A stretch of DNA of 64,000 nucleotides from Istiophorus platypterus (lineage: Eukaryota > Chordata > Actinopteri > Istiophoriformes > Istiophoridae), in the NCBI GenBank assembly GCA_016859345.1, contig CM029121.1, forward strand, positions 27,311,527-27,375,526, in the 5' to 3' direction. The notes below the pieces were generated by a model. It was not told where the DNA came from, searched no databases, and saw only the letters and a program-made list of their open reading frames with translations. The translations under genes were made by a program, and so were the position numbers. Shown in pieces: positions 12,856 to 27,839 of the stretch (positions are counted from its first letter, which is position 1; every line of letters starts with the position of its first letter).

Positions 12856-14155
12856 CTTGAACACAGCAACAGGTAGTGGATTATTAAGGGTTCAGTATCT
12901 TGGTTCTAAGCCTGCAGCTAATGACTGTTTACTCGATGTGTCCTGATTTGTGTTTTCAATTAATCATTTTTGTCTATAAAATGATTAAAAACTGTGAAAA
13001 TTCCTGTTATAATTTCTCATGGCCAGAGTCAACATCTTCAAACGTCATTTTCTGTTTGACTTTCAGTCCAAAACCTAAAGATATTCAGTTTATCATTACA
13101 TATGATGAAGAAGAAAATAAAATTCTTAAATTTCGGAAGCAAAAAAACTCAATGATTTTTTGACTATGAAAATGAAATAATTAAGTACTTGTCCTGTTTT
13201 TGCTCTGGTGTGAAATTGATGAGCTAGTGTACAGATACTGAAGCATCAATCTCCCATATCATTTGATTAGCTTTTCAACATATTGATATGAATATTGAAG
13301 GAATAAATCACACGAGTAATGTAATGGAAAGCACATCATCATCAGCGTATTGTGATAGAGACAAAGGCCTTACGATGTTGCTGAAGATTCCCGGTCTCAT
13401 GAGGTTCATCAGTTTGGCCACTTGGAAGACGTCAACCGAACCCTCGGCCTCCAGCTGGCGAGTCAGAGACAACAGGGCGCAGAACGTTCCCGCTGTGACT
13501 CCGCCCACACTGGAAAAAAGAAAAATGTGTCCCGATTTTCATCGTCAGACTGAATCAGACTAGGAGGAGTCCTTGAATGCTAATATTCTAACGGTAAACA
13601 CTGGTCAGACAGAGGAGGTCTTACTCATCGTGGACCACGGTCGGACCGTCCTTGGCAGCGTTCTCCTCTTTCACCAGGTTGAGCAGTTCGAATGTGTTGC
13701 TTATGGGACTGTCCGGGTTCGGCCAGCGGGGGGCGCGGTAGTGCTTCACCTCCAGAACATAGTCGTCCTGCCGAAAAAGGCACCAGAAAGAACGGATGTG
13801 ATGATAATGCGTACGCATACTCATATAGGATATTTGGGTGAACTGGTCCTTTTAGCTGCACTAACCTGTGTAGCTTCCAGTACATACTCCTGGACCACCA
13901 CCATGTCCTCGTTGGCGAGACAGACGTGGCCCTCGCTCCTCTGGGTGACAGTGAACATCTCGTAGCTGATTGGCTGCCCTTTGCGAGGCCAGAAGATGCA
14001 GACCTCCTCCTCCTCCTCCTCCGTCTGACAACACAGGAAGTAAGCACAGTAAATCCAACAGCAGTGACACAACAGTTACAACTGATATGGATAACAAATA
14101 TTGACCAGAGCCAAGGCTGGGAAAACTATATGTATATATATGTATATGTATATAT

Positions 14156-14212
<57 letters not shown>

Positions 14213-14221
14213 TATACACAC

Positions 14222-14252
<31 letters not shown>

Positions 14253-14283
14253 CATATATATATACATACATACACACACATAC

Positions 14284-14318
<35 letters not shown>

Positions 14319-17300
14319 AAATACATTATACAGAAGGGTACTTCTGTTATTTAACCTGCCCAGATTGATAGAAAGGAGGATTCATTGCAGCATTGGTGTA
14401 TTAATCTTCATTCGATTTAGAAGTTGAACCCAATAAAGTGGAGACTGAATAGATTTAAACAACAGAGCCAGAGCCAGCAGTTTAGCAGTTTCCCCCTATT
14501 TCCAGTCTTTATGCTAAGCTAAGCTAACCTAATATGAAGCGTGCTTCTCAAAATGTTGAACTATTCCTTTTGTGTTAAAAGTGTACACGTGAAAAGAGGA
14601 TCAATCACACCAAAGTCTTTTTGATTAAAAATAGCTAAAAAATTTTAAAAAAAGCTCCTCACCCCACTTGCTGTTGTCCCCGGCAGCGACACGATGACCT
14701 GGGCGTTGTTTTCCCATATCATCCTCCAGAAGTCCTTCATGGTGCCGGGCAGAGGATTCTGGGTAATGATGAACTCGTTGCACTGCCTGTAACCCTGGGG
14801 AAAAAGAAAATAAAAGAGCTGTGGTGTGACTCGTTTCATGAGGGCGCACTTGTTTTCATCACCTTCTGAAAACCAAATTCAGACCAGGAGGATTCATTTC
14901 ACTCCTCTGTACTGTTCACTGTTAATTTATTATTATTCTCCTCAATTAGCATCTAAATATACTTAATGTACAGAGAGTAAAAGTACTCATTATGCAGAAA
15001 AGCCCATTTCAGGATAATATTTTCTTTATTATATAATTATTGTGTGCATCACTTCAATGTTACAGCTGCTAATGTTGGGTCTGATTTTAATAAATTTATC
15101 GTAAATCATCATTATTTATTTGTTGATTATGTATTTTTATTGATAAACTAAATCTGCACTATAACCGGTCCCTAATGATGTCATGCTGTTTAATCATAGT
15201 ACAGTATTAACCTGTCAAAGGTAGTGAAGTACAGTATTAGAGTAAATTTTACCTAGTTTCGTCTCTTCTGACTCCAGGGAAGATTAATCCTTGGCAGAAT
15301 TTGATGGCCTCTTACCGTGATGTACGACGCATTGATGTAGTCCGACGATTCTGCCGCCGCCGATGCCGTCGCCGAGCCAAGGTGCACCCGTGACCTCTCA
15401 ACTGCAAGAGGCAGTCAGAGAAATCAGTTTTTGGCTGTTTCAGAGAGAAGAAAATGACGAGGACCCCCCCAGCCCCGAACTTACTGGGGATCACAGAGCA
15501 GTCCCTGTTCTTGCTGCGGTTGTTGTCCGTCAGAGCTGCGGAGCAATCGGCCTGGTTCGCACCGGGATGACAGACCAGCTGTGGACGAAAAAACATCTGT
15601 CAGCGACTCGAGGAGTCAGCGCTGAATCGTTCTATGCAGCTGTCAGCTGAGTGGATGATACAGCAGCTATGTACAATGATCCTTGACTAAATATTAACAT
15701 TTTTAAATGAAGTTCTGCCTTAGTTTCACTGTTACCCATGTTGGGTGTTTTTTTAAAATAACAATTAATTTTTAATTCTTTAAAGAATCAAATATTTTCT
15801 TTGTTCCAGTTCTTGCTACGAGAAAAACTGACAAAGCCGCCTTCTACTGAAACTTGTCATTTGTATAAAGAATTTTTTTTTAACGTAAATTATTTACTTA
15901 ATTTTTTTATTGTTTACTTAGGTTTAAATTTCTTTTTAACTTCTGACATGAAGATTTTGGGGAATGTTGTTTTGTTTTTTTTTTAAATAACAGTTAAAAC
16001 ATCTAAGTTCATGTCTCATGCTCAATGACTGCCTGACTTTTTTTTCATTGTCATGGACACCAGTCCAGCTGTTCATGGGTATTAGGAAGTCACAATAAGA
16101 GGAAAAAAGGCCATTGCCACAATGGGATTTTAGCCAAAATTGCTTAATTACATTTAGGCAAATTGTTAAATATATCATAATCGAATTAACACTGCCCTCC
16201 ACTGTAGAATATACATTGTTGTTATGCTGTTTTACACTAAAAATTCAAGATGGACCAGATCGGAGATTTTGTCTAGATGAGCCGTTAAAGTTCAGGGGTC
16301 ACAGAGCGAAGTGTTCGACGACCAGCCGCTCACCTTGAACTGCTTGTCCAGGCGCGTCCTCCCGGCGGGCCCCGGGCTCAGCAGCTCGTCCACGTACCTG
16401 TTCAGGTGAGCCGCCCCCACCTCCGTGTCCCCGGACAAGATGGCCTCCACCAAGGCGTCGTGGATGAAGACGTACTGTTCCTGTAGAGAGGAGGGAGACA
16501 GCGTTGCGGTCAGGCTGAGAAAGTCCGAAACCGCCGGTGTTTTGGTGACAAAAACCAGCATCGGCGTTGCGAACGACCGCGCGAATGTGCGCATGGGCTT
16601 GATCCCTGACCTCGGTCTGGACCAGGTAGTTCCTTTGCGTGCGGATGTGTTTGAGGAAGCCCGTGACGTTGACGGCGCCGTCTTCCCTCATCTGCCTCAG
16701 CATACTGTCTAGGACGATGTAGGTTCCGGTCCGGCCCACGCCGGCACTGCTCGGCGTTGAGGACGAAGAAGAAGAAAACGCCGTTAGCGTCTGTCATGTT
16801 TCGGCCCACGTGGAACAACAGCTTGACATACGCAGGTGAGAAATTAAAAATGAAACCGAACTCGATCCGGTCCAATTCCAATCGGGTCCCACCTGCAGTG
16901 CACCACCACCGGCCCCATGTCGTCCTTCCTGGACCTGGACGACTTGCGGATGAAGCTGAGCAGCGGCAGGGCGAACTCGGGGACGCCCATGTCGGGCCAC
17001 TGGGTGTAGTGGTACTGAGTCACCGTCCGCTCGTTGCCCCGCCCCTTCTGGGAGCCCTGCGGGTCGACCAGAACCAAATGGGACGTCAGCGATTTGGAGT
17101 TTTCAAAAGAAACTCAGCGTCCTCACCCTGGTCCTAAAACTTAAAGGGTCCAGAGCGTGAAACGGGAGAAGTGTCTTTGGTTCTGGTCCTTTCAAGTAGA
17201 TATGTAACACAGACATGTAAGAAAAGTTTACGATCTTCAACTGATTTATAGAATGAATTTGATATATGTTAATTTTTTTTTTTCAAATTTCCTGTTTTAT

Positions 17301-20300
17301 TTTGGAGCGTCACTGACTAATACTGAATTGTCTGTGCACAGAACTAATTTTTTATTTTTGTTCCATTATTTTTTTATTCTTAAATAATCACTTTTGCTCT
17401 GCTTTTTCATTGTTTTTTTTTTTTAATTAAAACAGATCATGAGTCGGATTAATTGAAGGACAGAAACTTTTTCTGAAGATATTTTGAGCATTGATTAATT
17501 GTTAATGTCATTTTTTTTTTTAAAGCACAAGTGTCAGATGTTTGTCAGTTTCAGATTCTTGTAAGAACATGCTGCAGTTCTCTGTATCAGAATTCACATT
17601 AGTGGGTTCTGAAACATTTAGACTTAACGACTTTAATCTTGTGTTTTTAATACTGTGACGGGTATTTTCAACTGTTTTCTGACGTTAAACAATCAAACAT
17701 GCTATACGATAATGAAACTAGTTGTTAGCTTCCAGCCGAGTTTGTTCCAGTTTCCCTTTTCCCTTCCTTTTTTTTTTATGTTTTATTTATGTTCTTCTTT
17801 AGGGTCAAATAATTTAAATTTTGAAAGTGGAAATAACCATTCTTCCTCTTGCAAAAGAAAGAATTGAATTTATAAGCAGTAAAATGCGTTTTTGGAAAAT
17901 TAAACTCATTCAGGGGTTTTGCTGTCACAGCCTCACCTGGTCTGGTTTGATCAGTGGCTTATGGTGTAAAATAGATTTGGTTGTTTAAAATTATTGAGTA
18001 AGATCTTTGACTCCATGATTATTTTCACCTTGTGCTGCTGAACTAAACTGTGAGGTAAAATATAAAAGCAAAAAAATTAATAAGTGAATTTAAGGTCTGA
18101 TTAAAAAAAAAATTGTTTTTTGGGTTTTTATTTAATTATTGTTGGGAATTCCTTTCAAAATTCAATCAGTTCATTTGATAATAGAATGAGGGAAATGAAT
18201 TATAATGTGGCAAATTTAATAATATTTTAATCATTATTATTTTACCTTTTGTTTATTATCGTATAATTAAAATGCAATTTTAACCAACAGGTTGAAATTA
18301 AATTTTTCATTTAACTGATTATTAACTAATGAAATATTCCAGTGGCACATTCCAGCCTCTAACAAGGTGCCACCAAATAAATCTCCTTATTTAGATTTTA
18401 TAAGCACAGGATTTAATTATTTACAACACACTACAGTAAGGACATTTTAAGTGTTTATCAATGTACAGTATATGTCAGCTTTTATAATTTGTCCAATGAA
18501 CACATTTTATATTATTCCAGCTTTTTTTTTTTTTACTATATTTTTCTTCATTATCTTTTTAGAAAGCAACAGGAGGAATTCGAGAAGTTTACAGGAACAT
18601 GAAAAGAAAACATCTAATTAGACTAAAGTTAAATTATAGTGGTTTATAAACATATGATTACATGTTTCCATACTGTTAAATTAGAGTAATTACAGTAGAG
18701 TGTTGCCATAAAGTAATTTGCTGCAAAATAGGGAGCCTTTTTTGGGGAATTTTTCTGGTCTGTGTAAAAGTTGGGGGGAAAGTAAAAGAACTTAACAGAG
18801 TTCAGAAAATTCCCACACATTTACCACAGTTGAAATTAATCTGGATGAGAGGCTGAGAGCATCGCTGAGCGCTGGTGAATCAACCGTGTCTCCTACTAAT
18901 CACATTTTTATTTACACGTCAGCCGTAGTGGTTATTTTTTGTTTGGGGAAAACCATCCGGGATTGTGAGGCCCTGTAGGTGATTTCAGAATATATAGACT
19001 GATCTACTTTATTTCCTGATCTTAACGTGGTTTTCCTGGGTCAATTTGTTTAGTCCTTAAGCTGCCAGTTACTCACGGATACTTCATGATCTGACTGGCT
19101 GGTTAATTTGACCTTTTTGGCCTGGGTGTTCCTGATGGTGAAGGTCCTCCGGGTGTAGTGGGCCAGGACCCGGCTGCTCCTCACCGTCACCAGGAAGCTG
19201 CCGTACTCCTCCTGCACGTCGGTCGGCCAGTACTGATCGCACTTCCTCTGAGGACGACAGTCAACACAGTGCACACGACTGAGGAAATGACGAATCAGGA
19301 ATTACAAGCAGGGAATTTGTCCTCCATTTGTTTAAGGATGAAGACTTAATTCAAATTCAGTTGTAAAATCACAGCCTCTGTTTTTATTTTCATATATTTA
19401 GGAAAGAAAACTGTGGCTTTAAAATTCAAAATCCCTTTCAAATCTGACTTTTTCACCCAGTGAATTCACATTTAAAGATTTGGAATATTAAATTAAATTA
19501 AAAGGTGCATTTTGATTTGTTGGATTTTTCACGCTCAAAAAAGTTTTCGAATGTTGTGGAAAGGACCCAAAAGACCCAAAAATTAGTTCAGGACTATTTC
19601 ACTTCACAAACTTAAGTCTGATTTCAGACTGGGTTAAACTGGAGGTCCGGCCACTCACTCGTCCCTTCTCCATCAGGTTTGTGATCATGACGATGACGCC
19701 GACGTTCTGCTCCCAGATCATCCTCCAGAAGTCGTCGGTGCTCGACCTCAGGGGGCCCTGAGCGGCGATGTACGACCGCGTACTTTTGAAACCCTGAGAG
19801 GAAAAACACGCGGCGGCTGCGTCAGCTCTGAGAGGGCTCGACAGAACGAACAGAAACCTGCTTGAATCCAAACAACAAAAAAATAATCATTTCCATTTCT
19901 GATCTTTTAATATTGCGCCCGCAGTGTTGAACGGGCTGTAGTTAGGTTCATGCAAACATCGGCAGGGCAACATGCTAGCAGGTATGTTTACCATGGTCGC
20001 ACGTTGGCATGTTGGAGTGTTGGCGCCAAACACAATTAACAGCTGCGGCTGATGGGAATGTCATTAGTTCTACATGCGTTTGATCATGATAATAAAAAGA
20101 AATGATAATTTAATAATTTAATTTTGATCTGATGGTGGCACTAGCGGATCATTCAGGAGATCGACGAAATTACCACAATTCACCGTGATGAGCACATGGT
20201 CAAAATTTAATGGCGGTCTGTCCGATAGTTGCTGAAATTGTTAACACCCCCCAAAAATTTCAACCTCGTGGTGGCGCTAGAGGGAAAAGTCAAGGGGTCT

Positions 20301-22085
20301 TCAGAGTCGGTAGGATCCATCTGGAATGTCTACAACATTTCATCACAATCCATTCGATAGTTGTTGACATATGTCCATATGGACCAAAGCGTTGTACAGG
20401 CAGACATCGATGAATCCAAGCTACTAACATGGACAAAAAAAGTATATATACACTTCTTTCCCTGCTAAACTATACGGAGCCTGCATGAATCAACTTGGCG
20501 CTGATGTCACAACCGGTTCCCCGAAAGAACACAAAATCACATAAAACATGAAGTTCAACAAAACGCCTAAACATTTCTCTGTTTTGCTTTATTTAGTCGA
20601 TTCAATCTGAGGTTGATTAATTTTCAAAACTGTTGCAGCACCATTCAAAAGCTACACAAAACTTCCACTCTTAGGTCCCTGTTCTTCAAGGTGACCTTTT
20701 AAGATAAAAGTCAAACCCAACGATCTGACGGCCCACATTCGTGACCATTTTGGGAGGGAGACAGGAGAGTCGATGGGGCCTGAAATGGCCCGGGAGGCTG
20801 CCGCAAAGGCTCTCATCATTTGGGGAAAAAAAAACAACAAAAAAACGAACTGTGGTATCAAATGAAATTCATCAAGTATAGTAAAGTTTTTACTCAAAAG
20901 TTAAGAGCAGGCTAGAACCCAGCGAATCTGTTCAGTTAAGGCCAGCGCAGGAAAGAAAGTGTCACAAGTTCTCGGCAGAGGACGGCATTCAATCACTCGC
21001 TTTTAATAGCCTGATAACCTTCACATGACTGACAGTGTGAAGTTGCCTTCATACTGTGAGACGCAGACAAAAGTGCGAGCTGGAGAGATCCTCGACGCGC
21101 TTTTACCGACTTCATAACCTGTACGTCGGCTCTCCAGAGAGGCCGTGACTGCCGCTGGGGTTTTTTGTGTCGCCCCTGCCTTTCACAAAAACAACGAGAT
21201 GCTGGGAATTAGATTTTAATGCAGTGTGGCGACGGGCATAATGGGAGAGCTACCCAGGTTCCTCGCTAACAACAGCACGCCTCCTGAATAGGTTTAGAAA
21301 CGGGCAGACTTTGGTTTAGGAAGACAAGAGGGAAACCGTGCAGTGGCTCTGAGAATAAAAAAATGATAGTAATAAAATAAAATAAAATACAAATAAAGTT
21401 CGACTGTGTGTTTAACAGATTCAGTTCTCACAAAAAAGGAGAAAAGAAAAAAAAAACAAGCCTCGGGTGAAGATGAAGGCCTCGCCTCGCATGGAGATTA
21501 GAAATGAAACTGATGAAAAAAACCCAAAACCAAGTGGTTAAAACAAAGTTTCTCACATCCACGTAGTTGGCGTTGATGTAATCTCTCGCCTTCCCATCTT
21601 TGTCGGCCGGTGACGAGAGCCGCACCCGGCTGTGGTCGTCTGAGGGTTGGAGACAAAAAACCCCAAAAAAACGACAGCATAGCAATGTGATCACTTATGG
21701 TTTTCTATTCTATTTTTTAATTTATTCTACTCTTTTATGGTTAAGTCTACATATTTGGACATTGATTATTATTTGTTCTTTAACACTGCAATGTTCCTCT
21801 GGGGTTAAAATGATTAACTATCTGTCTATCTGTCTGTCTGTCAATGCCCGAATAAATCAAAACTATTCACATAATCTTAAATTCAAACTGAATTCGCATT
21901 TATGAGATTTAAAAGAAAAAAACCTTGCGTCTTTTTCATTTTTCATTGTTACGATCTGAAACTTCGGGCTGAAAACACATCACACTCACAGGCCAGGATG
22001 TTGCTGTATCTGTTCTTGGTCCTGTTGTCGGGATGGTTGGAGCTGTCGGTGGTCATCCCCATGTCCACTGTGCACGCCTGCACCT

Positions 22086-22161
<76 letters not shown>

Positions 22162-22422
22162 GTAAAAATTAACCCCTCCTCATTCATACACGTCATCTAA
22201 ACTTATCACTTATGAACTAACAACACACTCAGCTTCTGCCACATTTCATAGAAAATATTGTCCATTTTTCTCTGTTTATTTTTATCTGATGATCTGACAG
22301 CTACTGTTACTGGTCCATTTCTGGGTTTAGAGTTTATACATCACGCAAGACAAAACAATATCGCATATAATAATTGGGGTGGACAAAACAGGAAGATACT
22401 TCTGAGTCAGGCTGGAAGTAGA

Positions 22423-22475
<53 letters not shown>

Positions 22476-22516
22476 TATACATATATATACATATACATGC
22501 ATATACATATGCATAT

Positions 22517-22583
<67 letters not shown>

Positions 22584-25500
22584 AATACAGTTCAAGAGCA
22601 CCACATACTACATACTCTAAAATGATCATGCGGTTTGAATAAATGGCCTCTAAAAACCATTTCATCGCAAACTGAACATTATAACATGAATAATAACAGT
22701 CAGGATTAACTGCAGGCATGTCAGCTAGATGTACCTAATAAACTGCATTAACCTCAGCTAGATGTACCTAATAAACTGCATTAACCTCAGCTAGATGTAC
22801 CTAATAAACTGGCAATTACATGTGCATGTTTTCCCACAAAACTCTTTTTTTTCCTGTAAAGGTTTTATATATAACATTCAGAAAACCTTGGTCATTAATG
22901 ACACCGGTGGCCATAAAGTGAACTGCATTCAGACGTTAGCAACATTAATAAGACTGAACATGACAACTAAACTAACACTGTTACAGCAGTTTGACATTAG
23001 ACATTATTTTGGGCTAAAGTTTCAGCCATGTCAGCACACTGTAGCTAAATTTGCTTGATGGTAACGCTATCTAGATGAACTAGATGAAATATAATAACTC
23101 GATGTGTTGCGCACCCTGAGTACAGGTGTTATAGTTTCCATTGCAGCTCTCATTTTGCTAAATTGTGACCTGGGTCACATTCCTGTTTGGTAAAACTTTT
23201 TTTTTTGTGTTGCACTCTGTTCATTGTGACTCTGAGTCTTTTTGCTGGTCTCTGTCCAGCATCGTCCTTGTTGACATCACCTACCACATGCTGTAATGTT
23301 CTATTTTCTATTAACTGTGCGACTGCCACGTGACCTTGACCACGTCTGACATTAGTCTGGGACCACTCTGCTTTAGAGAGATGAAAAAGATTCATGTTTT
23401 GTAAAAAATGGTGAAATCTGTTTGAATGTAATTTTTCAACAAGGAGGGCTCCACAACAAAATCCAAGTCACATTCATTATATTGGGAAAGTAGCTGAAAT
23501 CTCACAGAAGAGGAGATTTTTAAACTTCCTCCAGTTAAACTAAAACGGTCTGTATGGACGGGAGAAACATGTTGGAAAATAGGTAATAAATTTGAACATT
23601 CATAATGTTATTTTTTCAATTTTTTAAAGATAAATTTTACGTAAATCAGTTCAATTTTATTTAATTTTATTCACTTCTTCCATGGATATATTAAGAGAGT
23701 AGCAATACAAAAGGTGGCCAACCAAAAAAATGGTAAGTTTTTATTTCTAATGTAAAAGTCAAAGTATTGAAGTCTGATTTTAGAAAATCCCAGAAAATCC
23801 ATTTTAATGTATGTAAAATGTCCTGCTTTTTAAGACCTCAGCCAAGAAAAATCAATAGGGCTTTATTAATTAGGGCCGGGTGATATATGTTAAAGCCATT
23901 GATGTAATAATATAGCTACTTTTCCAAAATCAGATGCGAAATCACATATAAAATTAGCATAACATATTAATTAAAATGTAAATGCTATCAAAAGGAAAAC
24001 CATGAAAACCTCTCACAATGAATTTTGGCAGCTTTCATTCCAGCCTGTTCTTGGAAAATGGCGCACTAATATCACACCAACTTCCTTAAGTCACGCATTT
24101 TTTGATTTTCACGTATCATTTCTCTATTTATTAAACCGGCGTTAAACGACAGGCGAAGTGGCTTTAAAGTTGTGTGCTATTTAAATACAATCACGATAAT
24201 AAGAATCTCTTTCTTTCCTCTCTTTAGCTGAGCATCATCAGTGCTATTTCACCTCCGGGTAAAATTTTGAGAGCAGTGTCCCGTGGAGATCCGGGCCAAA
24301 ACATACAGAAGGCAGAAGATGCAACGATTAGCAGTCTATCGACAGCGAAATTTATCTGCCCCCGTTCTGATAACTGCTCGAAAAGTGAAATATTTGCTTT
24401 TTTTAGATTCTAAAATATGAGGATTAGATGCTTGTATTTCTGGATTAAGGATGGTTGTTCAGAGAAATAGATGTCAGCTTGGTCTATGGGAAAATTTAAC
24501 AGGCATATCGCAGTTTAACAGTGGTGTAGACCACACGATAATTTGAAAATAATAAATCTGCAGGCTATTTTATCAAGAAAATAACGGTTACTTTCAGCCC
24601 TGCAGAAGACTGAGATTAACCGAGAATAAACCCAGGGACTGAAGAACAACTCTTTTTCTATTTAAATAAAGTAACGTAATAAATTGACGTAATTAAAAAA
24701 CTAACATTAAATTATCTGAAGTCTGAGTCTGAAAATTTAAGACCTTTCACAGTCAAATAGAAGATTTCTTTAAGACATTTTTACCTCCGTCTTCACTACA
24801 CCCACATTAACAAGAAACCCTTTTTCACGTTAGGAGACGCGACGCGGCTACAGCTAGGGGGCGAGCGTTGGGCGTCGTCGGAGAGCGTCTTACCTGGTAG
24901 CTCTCCTTCAGTATCTAAGGACAGGTGAGGAAGCAGCAGGCGGCCAGGACGTTCCGTGACAACACAGTCAACCAAAGAGGTGCAAAAGTACAAATTACAA
25001 GACGACACATAGAAAAAAACACACTGAAAATACAAAACAAAGCAAAGCAAACAAACCCCACAAAAACAGATTCATCTCACATTACAGCTCATGCTCCTGC
25101 CGACGCTAAGAGAAAAATCAACGCAAAACGAAGGACTGCAAACGGGGAAGTCAGAGTCAGAGTTTTTCGGATATCGAACTCATTTATTCGCAGTCATTTC
25201 GAGGCCTTCTACGGCTCAAGGGGAACTGTTCTACTTTCACTCAGCGTTTTCTGTGGCACCTGGAACCACTGGTTAGATCGGAGATATCCACATTTCACAG
25301 TCTCTGAACATAAACACAGGTTAACACAGGTGAAACCCTTGTGTCAACGTAAAACGATTCTCTGAAGTTTTAGAAAATCGACCTGCGGACGATTTCAGTT
25401 CTTTCGTTTGTTTCAACGTGTCATATTTGTGCGTCTGCTTTGAACTTACGCCGCGGCCTTACGTAACTTCACGCCGCGGCCTTACGTAACTTGACGCCGC

Positions 25501-27674
25501 TGCACCGCGGGACGCGGGAGCTGTGATTGGTCGGCTCGAAAGCATGTCCGACAGGATTTCCTGCTTTTTATATCACTGCAAAATTTAATATTTTGGTGAT
25601 TTTCATTTTCATTTCAAAACTGGGAACTCTGAAATTTTAACAGGCGTTTGTCAATGTTTTGCGATGCCTTACAAACCGAACAGTTAATCTCATCATCACA
25701 TCAAAAATCAATCGCCCGATGAGCCGTTCGCAGCAACGTTAGCTGACCTCAAATTAGGTGAGATAAACTACTTTACTCAGGTTAGCCGAGCACATTTCTG
25801 CGAAAGCTTTGGAGACATTTTTGTAAAGTTTCGGCTCTGCCTTCTCTCTACATCGTTTTATTTTGCCTTTACCTCGTCGGGCTCTTTTCTTCGGCCCATC
25901 GTCACCGTGACTGTAGCGGAGGATCTGATTAAAACCTCTGACTCTATCAGTTTCTGTATTTTCTCGAGGTGCCGTGAGCCGCACACACTTTACCTGTGAT
26001 GGACCCAAACATGTGGGAAAAACAGTAAAAATATCTGTTATAAAAAACCATATTTTTTTTGCAAAAGTAAAACTGTTTCCACCAATGTTCTTTTTTTGGG
26101 CCATAATTACTCTCTAACTATCGCTCGCTCTAAAGTTATTTACTGTGATGCCTGTGATATAATATCAGATTTTGGTTTGTGGTTTGTGAAATAATATCTG
26201 ATATCTTTATTGTTTCTAATGCTCTGTTTCAGTCTTTCAGATCATCTTTGTAAGCGTCTGACTTATCTTCGCTACATTTTGAGGCAGAGACACTGTCATA
26301 ATCGTGAAACATAATATCAGGATTTTTTTTTAATGTCCCCTTCAATCCTCCGTAGCCTCGTCTTTGTGTTGATTTTTTTTCCTCGGCGGCAGGTCCGTAC
26401 AAAACAAAGAGGAGCGTCGGTTCATTCTAGCGACTGGAGTCACGACGGCGGTTTTTCCTGCCGAAGGCCGACGGATAAAAGACGAGTGACTCGCCGCCTG
26501 CACGAATGAGCGGAGGCTCCTCGCAGGAAAAAGGCTGAGGCAGGGCTGCAACCCGCCGCTACCGTCACCATTACCCTTAGTAATTAATGTAAGCGTGAGG
26601 CTGCAGCCCTGCATCAGGACGCTAATCGTTACATCATCGGTCACCAAGCAGCATGCGGGCGACATGACGACAATCAGAAACACACACACACTCACACACA
26701 CTCACACACATCACATACTCACACAAAAACCACAGTCAGGCTCTAAATGCCTTTGGATTTTTATTTGGACTTGAGGAAAATTAAAGGACAAGCATTCCGG
26801 TCTTCGTACCTCGAACTCCCGCTGGAAGCCTCGGCCGTCGTGGAGTTCGGCCACGTGCTTGACAAAGTCCTGCACCGGAAAAGACGTCCGGGCGTCTGGA
26901 GGATGAGTGGGAAAAAAAATTAGGACACGTTTCTTAGAAAAATTGATTTTTCTCTTTCTTTTTTTTTTTTTTTTTAATATAAAAGCATTTTTAGAAAAGC
27001 CAGAAGCCTTTTGGAATCTTTTTTTTTTGGTGACACTTTTAGAAAGCGATGAGGTTTCTTAGGTGGAGGGAAGACATTTTCTGGAGTTTTCATACATTTT
27101 GGGAAATTGAGGGGCATATTTTTAAAAAATGAGGATTTATTTGGAAAGAGACAACATTTTAAAATGGGAGGGGGGGGTTGAAACGAAATAACGATAAATG
27201 AGGAATGTTCTTTTTTTTGAAGGTGAGCGCACTTTCAAAAGTGGAGACGTATTTAGAAAGTTAAGACCATTTTGGAAATTAAATATATTAGGGAATATTT
27301 TGGGAAATTGAGGACATTTTTGAAACTGGAGACATTTATGAAAGGGGGGAAATTTGTAGAGAGTTAAGGTGTTTTTGAAAGGTAGGATTTTTTCAAAAGT
27401 CAACACATTTTTAGAAAGTGGGGACATTTTTGTTAATGAGAAATATTTTAAATTCATTGAAACATTTTTGAAAATTGGACACATTTTAGGAACCGAGGAC
27501 ACCAATGTAACAAAATGGGGACGTTTCAAAGTTCATGTTGTTGACATTTTAAAAAAAAAATTAAATATATTGGGGAATATTTTAAGAAAGTGAGGACATT
27601 TTTGGAATCAGAGACATTTCTGAAAAGGTTTTTCAAAAAGTGAAGACATATTAAGAAATTTGGGACATTTTTAC

Positions 27675-27731
<57 letters not shown>

Positions 27732-27790
27732 GAGATATATTTTAGATTAATTCAGACATTTTTGTTTGTTTTACGCTGCTTTGGGATATA

Positions 27791-27839
<49 letters not shown>

